Below are positions 1-6,669 of a stretch of DNA of 8,055 nucleotides, in pieces. The DNA is from DTYU01 sp040757355 (lineage in GTDB: Bacteria > Bacillota > Desulfotomaculia > Desulfotomaculales > Ammonificaceae): contig JBFLWY010000081.1 in NCBI GenBank assembly GCA_040757355.1, positions 1-8,055 on the forward strand, given 5' to 3'. Every line of letters begins with the position of its first letter. Position 1 is the stretch's first letter. The translations under genes were made by a program, and so were the position numbers. The notes beneath the pieces are model-generated. The model saw only the letters and a list, made by a program, of their open reading frames with translations. It ran no database searches and was not told the origin of the DNA.

Positions 1-806
1 TACGCGCTCTTGAATGGTACATATCGCTTTCCGCCTCCGGCGACCGGACGGTCACAGGGGCGGACGACATCACCCTGTCCTGCGAGGTGACCGACCAGAC
101 CGGCCAGCCGGTCACGGACTGGCGGGCCCGGGTAGTGTTTGAAACAGCAGACTCGCCCGAGCCGCCGTCCAAAGAAAGCAAGCAACTCCGTCACGGCCGC
201 TGGCACGGCAAAGCCCGCGCCAATATCGTTCGAGACGGGCGCCAGACCGGCGTAGCTTCAAGCCAGCCTGATCTCCAAGGCAAGATAGAGGCCCGTTGGG
301 TTGCCAGTACAACCCCCGGCACCACCCGCGTCCGGGCGGTGCTTTACTATGATGCTTTACTTGGACCGGACTATCAGCCCAAGCGTATCTGGGAGTCCAG
401 CACCTGTAAGATCGAAGTAGACCCGGGGCCTGCACGGTACGTCGGCTTTGATCCCGACTCAATAAAGGTCACCGGGAAGGAGCAAGCTGTTACGGTAAAG
501 GCCTTCGACGCTTTCGGCAACGCAACACCCGATTACGGCGACCTGAAGATATGGGTGCAGGTTCCTGACAGCGTTCCCGTTTCCTTTTCCGCCGATAACG
601 ACAAAACCTGGTGCGAACCGGGCACCTGGGTGCCTGTGGAGCCCGGAGAAAAGCTGCTGGTAAGGGTCACGGACAAAAGGCTCCCTGACCAGTTTTGCCT
701 CCTCGTAACCCGGGCTGAGGGGCCCGGCCTTGACCCTCCGCCGGGAGTGGCACAAGTCAACCTCCCGCTGCGGGTTGACGGGGCAAAAGGAAAGAAAGAA
801 AAATAG
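1..806 (+). CDS. C-terminal part of a secreted/surface protein with bacterial Ig-like domains (5' truncated by window edge)
   Basis: The reading frame is open from the first complete codon (position 3) to the TAG at 804-806, giving 267 visible codons. The GTG at 87 falls inside a beta-rich segment (LSCEVTDQTGQPV), so it is an internal Val and the true start lies upstream. Two Ig-like units are visible. The first covers about residues 10-120 and opens with a V-x-D-Q-x-G-x-P-V turn. The second, about 128-225, begins DPGPARYVGF and contains VTVKAFDAFGN, which resembles the A-x-D-x-x-G-N signature of invasin/Big_1-like domains. Such domains usually act as stalks or adhesion modules in exported proteins. 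There are four isolated Cys, no CXXCH, no membrane segment and no LPXTG; the end is a Lys-rich tail (KGKKEK). The gene lies about 100 bp before the first cytochrome on the same strand, so it may belong to the same surface-electron-transfer locus. The exact function is not recognisable. Confidence 0.75.
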   Translation, partial: RALEWYISLSASGDRTVTGADDITLSCEVTDQTGQPVTDWRARVVFETADSPEPPSKESKQLRHGRWHGKARANIVRDGRQTGVASSQPDLQGKIEARWVASTTPGTTRVRAVLYYDALLGPDYQPKRIWESSTCKIEVDPGPARYVGFDPDSIKVTGKEQAVTVKAFDAFGNATPDYGDLKIWVQVPDSVPVSFSADNDKTWCEPGTWVPVEPGEKLLVRVTDKRLPDQFCLLVTRAEGPGLDPPPGVAQVNLPLRVDGAKGKKEK

Positions 807-841
807 GTGTTACTATTAAAGAAAGAAAAATAGGTGTTACT
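791..841. repeat. 24-bp direct repeat, period 27 bp, across the stop codon
   Basis: Positions 791-814 and 818-841 are identical over 24 bases (each begins AAAGAAAGAAAAATAGG), separated by ATT. The first copy contains the last Lys-rich codons and the TAG stop of the Ig-like gene; the second copy carries the same TAG in the same frame at 831-833. This looks like a recent slippage or tandem duplication in A-rich DNA. A reader slipping past the first stop would meet an identical stop nine codons later. Confidence 0.9.
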
Positions 842-894
842 TAGAGGAAACCATAGAAAGAGATAGAGATTGACACTTTAGCGTTCTTAGTTTC

Positions 895-901
895 GAGGTG
901 G
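895..901 (+). promoter_or_regulatory. Ribosome binding site deciding the start of the first cytochrome gene
   Basis: GAGGTGG at 895-901 matches the 16S anti-Shine-Dalgarno closely and sits 5 nt before the GTG at 907. The alternative in-frame GTG at 898 lies inside this site and has no Shine-Dalgarno of its own upstream, so 907 is the better start. Confidence 0.65.
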
Positions 902-906
902 GTAAA

Positions 907-3213
907 GTGTATACCAAGAAAAAAGGGGCTCCTTTCCTTTTCTTACTATCTTTTGCTCTTTTTATGGCGGGTTCATCATCTTTGATGTCCGTTTCCGCCC
1001 AGGCGTATGAAAACCCTCACGGGCCTTACGGGGCCTTTCCGGCCGGATGCGCGGCCTGCCACGTGGCCCACGCCAGCCCTGGAGCCTACCTTTTGCAACA
1101 ACCGACCATTACCTCTCTGTGCCTTACCTGTCACGACGGAACCGCAAGCAGTTACGACGTGGTCAACGCGGTTTACGCAGGGTTCAGCTCTACCTGCGGG
1201 GCCGTGTATTACCACCCCGTCATTGGCGTCAAAGACCTTCTCAACAACCCGGCGGTAGGAGAAACAATCGAATGCACATACTGCCACAACCCGCACGGTG
1301 ACCTGACTGTGGGCGGGCAGGTCTACCCCCGCCTTTTGAGCAGCTCGGACGGAACAAACCGCTATAACCAGGGGCCGGAGTACTGCCTGGCCTGCCACGG
1401 CGCGGTCGATCATAACTTTACCGGTCCGGAGGATACTTACTGGGAGGACACCCTCGGCGACCACCGTAACAGCAACGCCGCGCATTACATTACGCTTAAT
1501 GGGAATCCCTTGTTACCGCCTTCAGGCACAAAGGTCACCTGTGTAGGCTGCCACAACAAACACGCCGCACCAAATGAAAGGTTGCTGAAACTGAAAGAAG
1601 AAAATCTTTGCTGGGATTGTCACAGCCTAACAGGGTGGGATAAGGTGCACCCGGTCACAAACTTTTCAAAAACTGGTTCCGTCCACAACGTAGACGGAGC
1701 CGGTGGTTCTAAACTTGAATGTTCGAGCTGTCACGGACCTCATACAATTAATACCGCCACCAATGTGGGATGCACGCAGTGCCACTATCCGAAACCCACA
1801 GATTATAATGCCTACAAACTCCAAGGCCCGTACTCGGTATTGGCAGACCCGGACAACACCAAGAAGAAGTTCGCCGGCGCGGAAGGCACCGGACTGGGCG
1901 GGCTTCCCAACACCGTCGGCGACCTTAATGACTTCTGCATTAAGTGCCACGACGGCAACCCGCCAACCGCTGTCGCTACGGTGCATGAGTTTGTCCCTTA
2001 TACTGTGGATTTCCCCGATACCGGCATCACCACAAACTCCGGTGGCTGGGATAAGGACGGATACAAGACCACCGGGCACGGATCCAGGACGATAACCTGC
2101 GGCGACTGCCACGAGAGCCATGGCTCCGACTACCCGGCCTTGCAGCGGTATGCGGAAGACACCAATACAGTCAACGGGGAGTGCCTGCGGTGCCACAACG
2201 GTAGTTACACCGGCGCGGCCAACGTGAAGACCGACTTAACCAAAACATACAGACACCCGACCCTGTATGTCCCCGATAAACACAGCAATACGGAAGATTA
2301 TGAAAACACAGCGATAGAAGACCGCCACGCGGAGTGCGCGGACTGCCACGACCCGCACCAGTGTGATAATACCACCGCTTCTGCAGCGCCTGAAATATAC
2401 GGGTCGCTTAAAGGTGTGTCCGGCGTGAGGATAAACTACGGTACCAGTTCCTGGACCAACTGGCCCGATGGCGCTACCTTTACTTCTACGCTGATCCTAC
2501 CGCAGGAGAGCATACTTTACCAGTACGAGTTGTGCTTCAAGTGTCATTCGTACTATAGCTACGGGTTGAATCCGCCCGTTTCGCCTAGCGGCGGGTTCGA
2601 CGAAACCGACCAGGCTAGGGAGTTTAACCCGAATAACCCCGGATACCACGCGGTTTGGGGTGAAAGCAGAATCGATTCCCCGTGGGGTGTCTTCACCGGT
2701 ACTGACCGCTTCGGCAACGACTGGGCATATAACAGCCGGATGTACTGTACCGATTGTCACGGAAGTGACAGCAGCACCGTTCCGGGGCCCCACGGTTCAA
2801 CCGAGGTATTCCTCCTCAAGAAGGAGTGGAATCCGGACACAAATGCAGCAGACGCTACAGGAAAAACCGGTACGGGTGATCATCTGTGTTTCCTGTGCCA
2901 TGAGTACGATTTTTATGTCACAGGTGAAGTGACCGGTACATCGAAGTTTTCGGGTAGCGGTCACGGTTCTAACCTCCACGTACGGGGAGGCATGAATGGT
3001 GGACACGTAGCGGGCTGTGCCTGCTGCCACGGGGCCATACCACACGGCTACAAGCGCCCCGGCATGCTGGTGGTCCAAGGGGAGACGCCTTACGACACCG
3101 GGGTAAAAATCACCGGCTTGTCCTCCTACCCTGGTGCAGGCAACTGGCAAAAACGTGATTGCAGCACCACCTCCGACTGTCACAGCAATCACAGCGGAAT
3201 GCAATCACCTTGA
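907..3213 (+). CDS. Secreted multiheme c-type cytochrome, 16 CXXCH sites plus a C-terminal CX5CH (doubled-CXXCH type)
   Basis: This 768-residue protein is read from GTG 907; GTG 898 would add three residues. The N-terminus is a Sec signal peptide: KKK, a hydrophobic core (FLFLLSFALFMAG), then SVSA-QAYE, with cleavage likely near residue 31. Canonical heme-attachment motifs begin at Cys 48, 72, 123, 160, 212, 235, 272, 289, 344, 398, 426, 477, 543, 614, 661 and 704. A CX5CH spans 752-759. Many motifs carry a second nearby His (CHNPHG, CHGPH, CHESHG, CHDPH), and YYHPV and YRHPTL may supply distal ligands; both patterns are typical of Geobacter/Firmicute doubled-CXXCH cytochromes. There is no C-terminal anchor, so the protein should be extracytoplasmic and soluble or wall-bound. 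By analogy with such proteins the likely role is electron transfer outside the membrane, perhaps to a metal or a partner cytochrome; donor and acceptor are unknown. A close paralogue follows, and ResB lies downstream in the window. Confidence 0.93.
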   Translation: MYTKKKGAPFLFLLSFALFMAGSSSLMSVSAQAYENPHGPYGAFPAGCAACHVAHASPGAYLLQQPTITSLCLTCHDGTASSYDVVNAVYAGFSSTCGAVYYHPVIGVKDLLNNPAVGETIECTYCHNPHGDLTVGGQVYPRLLSSSDGTNRYNQGPEYCLACHGAVDHNFTGPEDTYWEDTLGDHRNSNAAHYITLNGNPLLPPSGTKVTCVGCHNKHAAPNERLLKLKEENLCWDCHSLTGWDKVHPVTNFSKTGSVHNVDGAGGSKLECSSCHGPHTINTATNVGCTQCHYPKPTDYNAYKLQGPYSVLADPDNTKKKFAGAEGTGLGGLPNTVGDLNDFCIKCHDGNPPTAVATVHEFVPYTVDFPDTGITTNSGGWDKDGYKTTGHGSRTITCGDCHESHGSDYPALQRYAEDTNTVNGECLRCHNGSYTGAANVKTDLTKTYRHPTLYVPDKHSNTEDYENTAIEDRHAECADCHDPHQCDNTTASAAPEIYGSLKGVSGVRINYGTSSWTNWPDGATFTSTLILPQESILYQYELCFKCHSYYSYGLNPPVSPSGGFDETDQAREFNPNNPGYHAVWGESRIDSPWGVFTGTDRFGNDWAYNSRMYCTDCHGSDSSTVPGPHGSTEVFLLKKEWNPDTNAADATGKTGTGDHLCFLCHEYDFYVTGEVTGTSKFSGSGHGSNLHVRGGMNGGHVAGCACCHGAIPHGYKRPGMLVVQGETPYDTGVKITGLSSYPGAGNWQKRDCSTTSDCHSNHSGMQSP

Positions 3214-3255
3214 GAACGCCGACCGAATAACAAATCGAGCCGGAGAAAAGAAATT

Positions 3256-3304
3256 GGGGACCGGTAACTTTTTTGGATCAAAAAGCAGCCTGTCCCCTTT
3301 TTTT
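3256..3304 (+). terminator. Rho-independent-type terminator after the first cytochrome gene
   Basis: GGGGAC at 3256-3261 pairs with GTCCCC at 3292-3297. One mismatch further in, GG pairs with CC, and an inner stem CTTTTT/AAAAAG closes the middle. The outer arm is followed directly by seven T (3298-3304). It begins 42 nt after the stop codon of the first cytochrome. The long, partly AT-rich stem is imperfect, but the G/C base plus T-run is the classic arrangement. Confidence 0.65.
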
Positions 3305-3370
3305 GTCCCTTTTTTCCCTTTTTTCGGGCTCCCTCTTTCTTCCGGACCTGTCTTTTTTGATTTTCCTACC
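3290..3370 (+). other. Polypyrimidine tract with repeated CCCTTTTTT units
   Basis: The plus strand is almost all C and T, with units such as GTCCCC-T7, GTCCC-T7 and CCC-T6 repeated back to back, then CCCTCTTTCTTCC. It starts within the terminator arm. The regular spacing of T-runs looks like repeated duplication of a terminator tail. Alternatives are backup T-runs for termination or a pyrimidine mirror tract able to form unusual DNA structure. No protein is encoded. Confidence 0.6.
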
Positions 3371-3471
3371 CCGCACCCCGGAAAGATCCGCCGCGAAATG
3401 TTACCGCCAACGTTCCTCAAACACCTGATATCTCTTGTATTTATATATGAGGGGGGTTGTTGTCTCCGTGT

Positions 3472-3495
3472 TTTCCGCCCGGGAAATTTTTCCCG
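3472..3495 (+). promoter_or_regulatory. Overlapping, mutually exclusive inverted repeats in the leader of the second cytochrome gene
   Basis: CGGGAAA (3480-3486) pairs with TTTCCCG (3489-3495) around a 2-nt gap. The same GGAAA (3482-3486) can instead pair with TTTCC (3472-3476) around GCCCG. The element lies about 115 nt upstream of the second cytochrome start. It could be an operator palindrome or a leader switch; chance is also possible because the arms are short. Confidence 0.3.
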
Positions 3496-3609
3496 TAATT
3501 CTAAACCGATGGAAGGAAAATGCCGAGATATGTAGAAATATATCGTATCATGATGTGGTAGGGGTGCACAGCCAGCGAACGAAACGCGTGTATCCGGAGG
3601 TTCGGACTC

Positions 3610-5877
3610 ATGCAACGGCTCAGAATAAACGCTGCCTGCCTCCTGTTTTTCTGCGGCCTACTTATCAGCGGGTCCGTTTACGCCACCGTTTCCGCACAGG
3701 CGTATGAGACCCCGCACGGGCCTTACAGCCAATTCCCTGCGGGATGCGCGGCCTGCCACGTCGCCCACGCCGCTGCAGGCCCCTACCTCATGCTCCAAAC
3801 CGATATTACCACCCTGTGCCTCACCTGCCACGACGGCACGGCCAGCGTTTTCAACGTGGTCTACGTACCCGAAAGTGATATATGGGGCACCGGCGTGACC
3901 AGAGACGTGTACGGCTTCGGCTTCGGGACCACCTCCGGCGCGGTCTACTTCCACCCGGTGAAAAACACCGGCAACCCAGCGGTGGGCGAGGTGATCGAGT
4001 GCGTCCACTGCCACAACCCGCACGGCGACATGTCGGTCCCGGACCAGGTCTACCCGCGCCTCTTGAAGAGCAGCGATGGAACCAACAGCTTCTATCAGGG
4101 ACCCGACTTCTGCCTCGCCTGCCACGGCGCGGTTGACCGGGGTTTCCCCAGCGTGGAAAACGAGTCGGTCAGCTACTGGGTATACACCCTCGGTAACCAC
4201 AAGAATAGCAAAGCGGCGCATTATGATACCTCCAAGACGGCGCTGCAACCCGCTTCCGGAACCCTCGTCACCTGTGCCACCTGCCACTTCAAGCACGCCT
4301 CGGACCTGCGGCGGCTCGTCGCAAAGGCCGAGGAGAACCTCTGCTTCAAGTGCCATAACACCACGGCCAACTCAATGAGCGGGCGGAACATCCAAGACGA
4401 ATTTGAATCGGTAAGCACGGCATCTTACCACGACATTTACAGCCGCACCGGAGCGAAGATTGAGTGTTCGAGCTGCCACGGGCCGCACACCGTCGGGGCG
4501 AAATCTCTTTCCGTGAGCGGTACAACGTATTCCCAGGTTGCCAACCCGGACAACACCAAGTCGGTGATGGCCCGGGTTTCCGCCACACAGGACAACGGCA
4601 TCGCCAACACCGTCGGCACCTTCACCGATTTCTGCCTGAAGTGCCACGACGGCAGCCCGCCCACGGCAACCGAAAGCACCACGACCTTTGTGCCTTATAC
4701 CGTAGTCTTCCCGAACATAAGCATCACCACTAACGTTTACGGCTGGAACAAGTCGGCCTATACCGGCAAGAGCCACGACAGCGCTTCTACCCCCATCCTC
4801 TGCACTGATTGCCATAACAGCCACGGTTCGGACTACCCGCTGCTGCAGAAGTACACGGAGGATACAGCAACCGGGGAATGCTCCCGGTGTCACCGGACCG
4901 GCGGCGATGTTGTGGCGACAGACGTTTACACTGACCTGACTAACACTTACCGGCACCCGACGCTGTATATCTCCGGCAAGCACAGTGATACGGAGACTTA
5001 CCAAAACCTGCCCCTGGCGGACCGGCACGCGGAGTGCGCCGACTGCCACGACCCACACCGGTGCGACAGCACCACCGCCGTAGCGCCGGCGGTGTACGGG
5101 TCGATCAAGGGAGTCTCCGGCGTAAGTATAAACTACGGCACCAGTTCATGGACCTCCTGGCCCGGCGACGCCACTTTCACCTTTACACTCAGCCTTGGCC
5201 GGAGCATAGATTACCAGTACGAACTCTGCTTTAAGTGCCACTCTTATTACAGCTACGGCTCCAGCCCCCCGAGCGGCTACACCGACCAGGCCAAGGAGTT
5301 CAACCCCAACAACCCTGCTTACCACGCGGTCTGGGGAGCAAGCAAGATCGGTTCTGCTTACGGGAAGTTCACCGGCGTGGACAGGAACGGCAACGCCTGG
5401 GCGTATAACAGCCGGATGTACTGCACCGACTGCCACGGAAGCGACAGCAGCAGTTTTGAAGGGCCGCACGGCTCAAGCCAGCAATACATTCTGAAGGCGC
5501 CCTGGAACCCCAATACCAGCCAGGCAGGCGCTACGGGGGATCGCGACACTAATACTTCATCTCACCTATGCTTCTTGTGCCACGATTACAACTTCTACGC
5601 CGGTACCGACGCCAGCGTCCAGTCGAAGTTCAGCAGAGGTTCACAGAACAACCTCCACGTCTTGTCTAAAGGTGGCCAAGGCTACGTCCATGCACAGGGC
5701 TGCGCCTGCTGCCACGGGGCGGTCCCGCACGGCTACTTCCGCCGGGGAATACTTGTTACCACCGCCGACAGTTCGCCTTACACCACCGGGGTTAAGATTA
5801 CCAGTTTTCCCAACGGTATTCAGGCTATCGGAAGCTGGGACAAGTGGGATTGCAGCACCGTTTCCGGCTGCCACTAA
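3610..5877 (+). CDS. Secreted multiheme c-type cytochrome, 15 CXXCH sites plus a terminal CX5CH; paralogue of the upstream gene
   Basis: The 755-residue protein starts at ATG 3610, with GGAGG at 3596-3600 and a 9-nt spacer. The signal peptide is MQRLRINAAC then a hydrophobic core to about residue 22, with cleavage near VSA-QAYE as in the paralogue. CXXCH motifs begin at Cys 46, 70, 131, 168, 222, 245, 286, 342, 398, 424, 476, 540, 605, 654 and 698. The last five residues are VSGCH, part of CX5CH from Cys 748 to His 755, so the His is the C-terminal residue. Blocks such as NSRMYCTDCHGSDSS, YQYELCFKCHSYYSYG and DRHAECADCHDPH are identical to the first protein, which shows tandem gene duplication. 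It lacks the site equivalent to Cys 289 of the first protein. No membrane anchor follows the signal peptide, so it should act as an extracytoplasmic electron carrier. It meets the vapC stop convergently, with a 32-bp gap. Confidence 0.94.
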   Translation: MQRLRINAACLLFFCGLLISGSVYATVSAQAYETPHGPYSQFPAGCAACHVAHAAAGPYLMLQTDITTLCLTCHDGTASVFNVVYVPESDIWGTGVTRDVYGFGFGTTSGAVYFHPVKNTGNPAVGEVIECVHCHNPHGDMSVPDQVYPRLLKSSDGTNSFYQGPDFCLACHGAVDRGFPSVENESVSYWVYTLGNHKNSKAAHYDTSKTALQPASGTLVTCATCHFKHASDLRRLVAKAEENLCFKCHNTTANSMSGRNIQDEFESVSTASYHDIYSRTGAKIECSSCHGPHTVGAKSLSVSGTTYSQVANPDNTKSVMARVSATQDNGIANTVGTFTDFCLKCHDGSPPTATESTTTFVPYTVVFPNISITTNVYGWNKSAYTGKSHDSASTPILCTDCHNSHGSDYPLLQKYTEDTATGECSRCHRTGGDVVATDVYTDLTNTYRHPTLYISGKHSDTETYQNLPLADRHAECADCHDPHRCDSTTAVAPAVYGSIKGVSGVSINYGTSSWTSWPGDATFTFTLSLGRSIDYQYELCFKCHSYYSYGSSPPSGYTDQAKEFNPNNPAYHAVWGASKIGSAYGKFTGVDRNGNAWAYNSRMYCTDCHGSDSSSFEGPHGSSQQYILKAPWNPNTSQAGATGDRDTNTSSHLCFLCHDYNFYAGTDASVQSKFSRGSQNNLHVLSKGGQGYVHAQGCACCHGAVPHGYFRRGILVTTADSSPYTTGVKITSFPNGIQAIGSWDKWDCSTVSGCH

Positions 5878-5878
5878 A

Positions 5879-5907
5879 GAGGTTAGAGGCCCGAGGTTGG
5901 AGGTTGG
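5879..5907 (+). repeat. Short GAGGTT-type repeats between convergent genes
   Basis: GAGGTT occurs at 5879-5884 and 5893-5898, and GAGGTTGG is followed at once by AGGTTGG (5901-5907). These lie in the 32-bp gap between the second cytochrome stop and the vapC stop. The run is short and could be a remnant of a dispersed intergenic repeat or simple slippage. No terminator hairpin is visible here for either gene. Confidence 0.4.
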
Positions 5908-5909
5908 AA

Positions 5910-6353
5910 TTAAGGATTTTCCCTATCGTTGCAGTAATCGTCCAACAGAATAACCGGCAAAACCTCTGCCTTTGCCCACGTCAAATCGTTGCCTACAATC
6001 GCCTCGCATCCGGATACCTTTGCCGTGGCGATAATAAGGGCGTCCGGCAAGGGTAACCCGCTCCCCGCCCGCAGCTTCGCGGCTTCCTGAGCAACCGGCC
6101 GAGAGACGGGTACCACGTCTATACCCGGGAAGTCGTTAAGGAAGGCCCGGACCATATTCGGGCTCTCCCCATCATTTTTTCTGACAGGGCCGACCAGCAA
6201 CTCCGCCTCTGTAATTACCGACAACCTCGCTTCTATAGCCTGCTCTTCAATAAGGCGGAATAGCGGCTCTACCAGGCCGCTGTACGGAACAACCTCCTGG
6301 AGAAAGTAGATGGGTACGCTCGTATCGAGGAGCACGCGGCGGTACTTGCTCAC
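5910..6353 (-). CDS. vapC: PIN-domain ribonuclease toxin (VapC-like)
   Basis: Read from GTG at 6353, this is a 147-residue protein, the usual VapC size. The PIN-fold acidic residues are visible: Asp10 in VLLDTS, Glu51 in SVITEAELLVG, Asp104 in LPLPDALIIATA and Asp123 in VGNDLTW. These would bind the metal ion for RNA cleavage; VapC toxins commonly cut tRNA or rRNA and arrest translation until held by the cognate antitoxin. The start is uncertain. GTG 6353 lies 5 nt after the antitoxin stop and suits a typical N-terminus (MSKYRRVLLDTS) through translational coupling. TTG 6380, with AAGGGAA upstream, would add nine residues and overlap the antitoxin gene. All catalytic residues are present, so the gene appears intact. 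It is convergent with the second cytochrome gene. Confidence 0.88.
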   Translation of the reverse strand: MSKYRRVLLDTSVPIYFLQEVVPYSGLVEPLFRLIEEQAIEARLSVITEAELLVGPVRKNDGESPNMVRAFLNDFPGIDVVPVSRPVAQEAAKLRAGSGLPLPDALIIATAKVSGCEAIVGNDLTWAKAEVLPVILLDDYCNDRENP

Positions 6354-6358
6354 CTCTT

Positions 6359-6616
6359 TTAGGAAAGATTCTCTTCCCAAGACGCACGTTCCCTTCGCAG
6401 GTAAAGTTCGATTTCTTCTTTGGTCCTGCCGTAGATATCCCTGAGGCAACCGGATAAAAGCTCCGTGTAGCTCTTTGTCTGGGGAGAAATTATAATCTTA
6501 TCGCCCACGATTTCCAGTAGTACCTTCTCCCCTGGTTTTATACCTAAAGCTTTACAAAAGGTTGCCGGCACAGTTATTTGCCTCTTACTGGAAATTTTAG
6601 CGATAGACTTATTCAT
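6359..6616 (-). CDS. vapB: AbrB/SpoVT-fold antitoxin of the VapBC-type pair
   Basis: Read from ATG 6616, this is an 85-residue protein; ATG 6619 or TTG 6631 would add one or five residues. GGGGGA lies 7 nt upstream of ATG 6616. Residues 5-44 (KISSKRQITVPATF, then LGIKPGEKVLLEI and KIIISP) match the swapped-hairpin AbrB/MazE DNA-binding fold, which binds its own operator as a dimer. The C-terminal helix-rich, charged tail (YTELLSGCLRD through RRERASWEENL) should wrap the toxin and block its active site. It precedes vapC by 5 nt, in the usual antitoxin-first order. The inverted repeat at 6640-6669 over its promoter is the likely operator for repression by the antitoxin or the toxin-antitoxin complex. 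Confidence 0.87.
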   Translation of the reverse strand: MNKSIAKISSKRQITVPATFCKALGIKPGEKVLLEIVGDKIIISPQTKSYTELLSGCLRDIYGRTKEEIELYLRRERASWEENLS

Positions 6617-6639
6617 CATCTTTTCCCCCAAGAAAATTT

Positions 6640-6669
6640 TCTCTTACCATCATAACAGATAGTAAGAGA
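6640..6669. promoter_or_regulatory. Inverted-repeat operator over the vapBC promoter
   Basis: TCTCTTAC (6640-6647) is an exact inverted repeat of GTAAGAGA (6662-6669), with a 14-bp spacer; the arm centres are about two helical turns apart. It overlaps the -10 box of the vapBC promoter. This is the usual place for an antitoxin binding site that lets the complex repress its own operon. Function is inferred from position and symmetry. Confidence 0.55.

Larger units (their letters stand above)
3214..3609. other. 396-bp intergenic region between the two cytochrome genes
   Basis: From left to right this region holds a terminator-like hairpin (3256-3304), a strongly pyrimidine-rich stretch to about 3370, an AT-rich patch (TTATATATGAGG near 3441), overlapping short inverted repeats at 3472-3495, and a good GGAGG ribosome site at 3596-3600. 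I found no convincing -35/-10 pair. The frames that stay open across it translate to low-complexity Phe/Pro/Ser-rich (plus) or Lys/Arg/Gly/Pro-rich (minus) sequence and do not look like genes. The presence of a terminator plus a separate leader suggests the two cytochromes can be transcribed independently. Confidence 0.6.

Noticed and set aside
870..898. TTGACA at 870-875 as the -35 box of a promoter for the first cytochrome
   Set aside because: At 16-18 bp spacing the -10 position falls in TTCGAGG, next to or overlapping the ribosome site, with no TATAAT-like sequence. It is probably chance.
3435..3463. TTATATATGAGG patch as a promoter for the second cytochrome
   Set aside because: It has a TATA-like -10 but no -35-like hexamer at 16-18 bp spacing.
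3134..3535. Plus-strand open frame of 133 codons overlapping the end of the first cytochrome
   Set aside because: It starts inside the cytochrome in another frame and becomes Phe/Pro-rich in the polypyrimidine tract; no recognisable ribosome site or domain.
3205..3615. Minus-strand open frame of 136 codons filling the gap between the cytochrome genes
   Set aside because: It is low-complexity and Lys/Arg/Gly/Pro-rich because it is antisense to the pyrimidine tract, has no family resemblance, and crosses the terminator and the next gene's ribosome site.
3658..4356. Long minus-strand open frame (232 codons) inside the second cytochrome, with similar ones in the first
   Set aside because: These are antisense shadows of GC-rich coding sequence full of repeated CXXCH codons; their residues mirror the cytochrome motifs and show no independent domain.
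5910..6449. Longer vapC version starting at 6449
   Set aside because: It would overlap the antitoxin gene by about 90 bp, and its extra N-terminus (MPQGYLRQDQRRNR) is antitoxin sequence read in another frame, not PIN-like.
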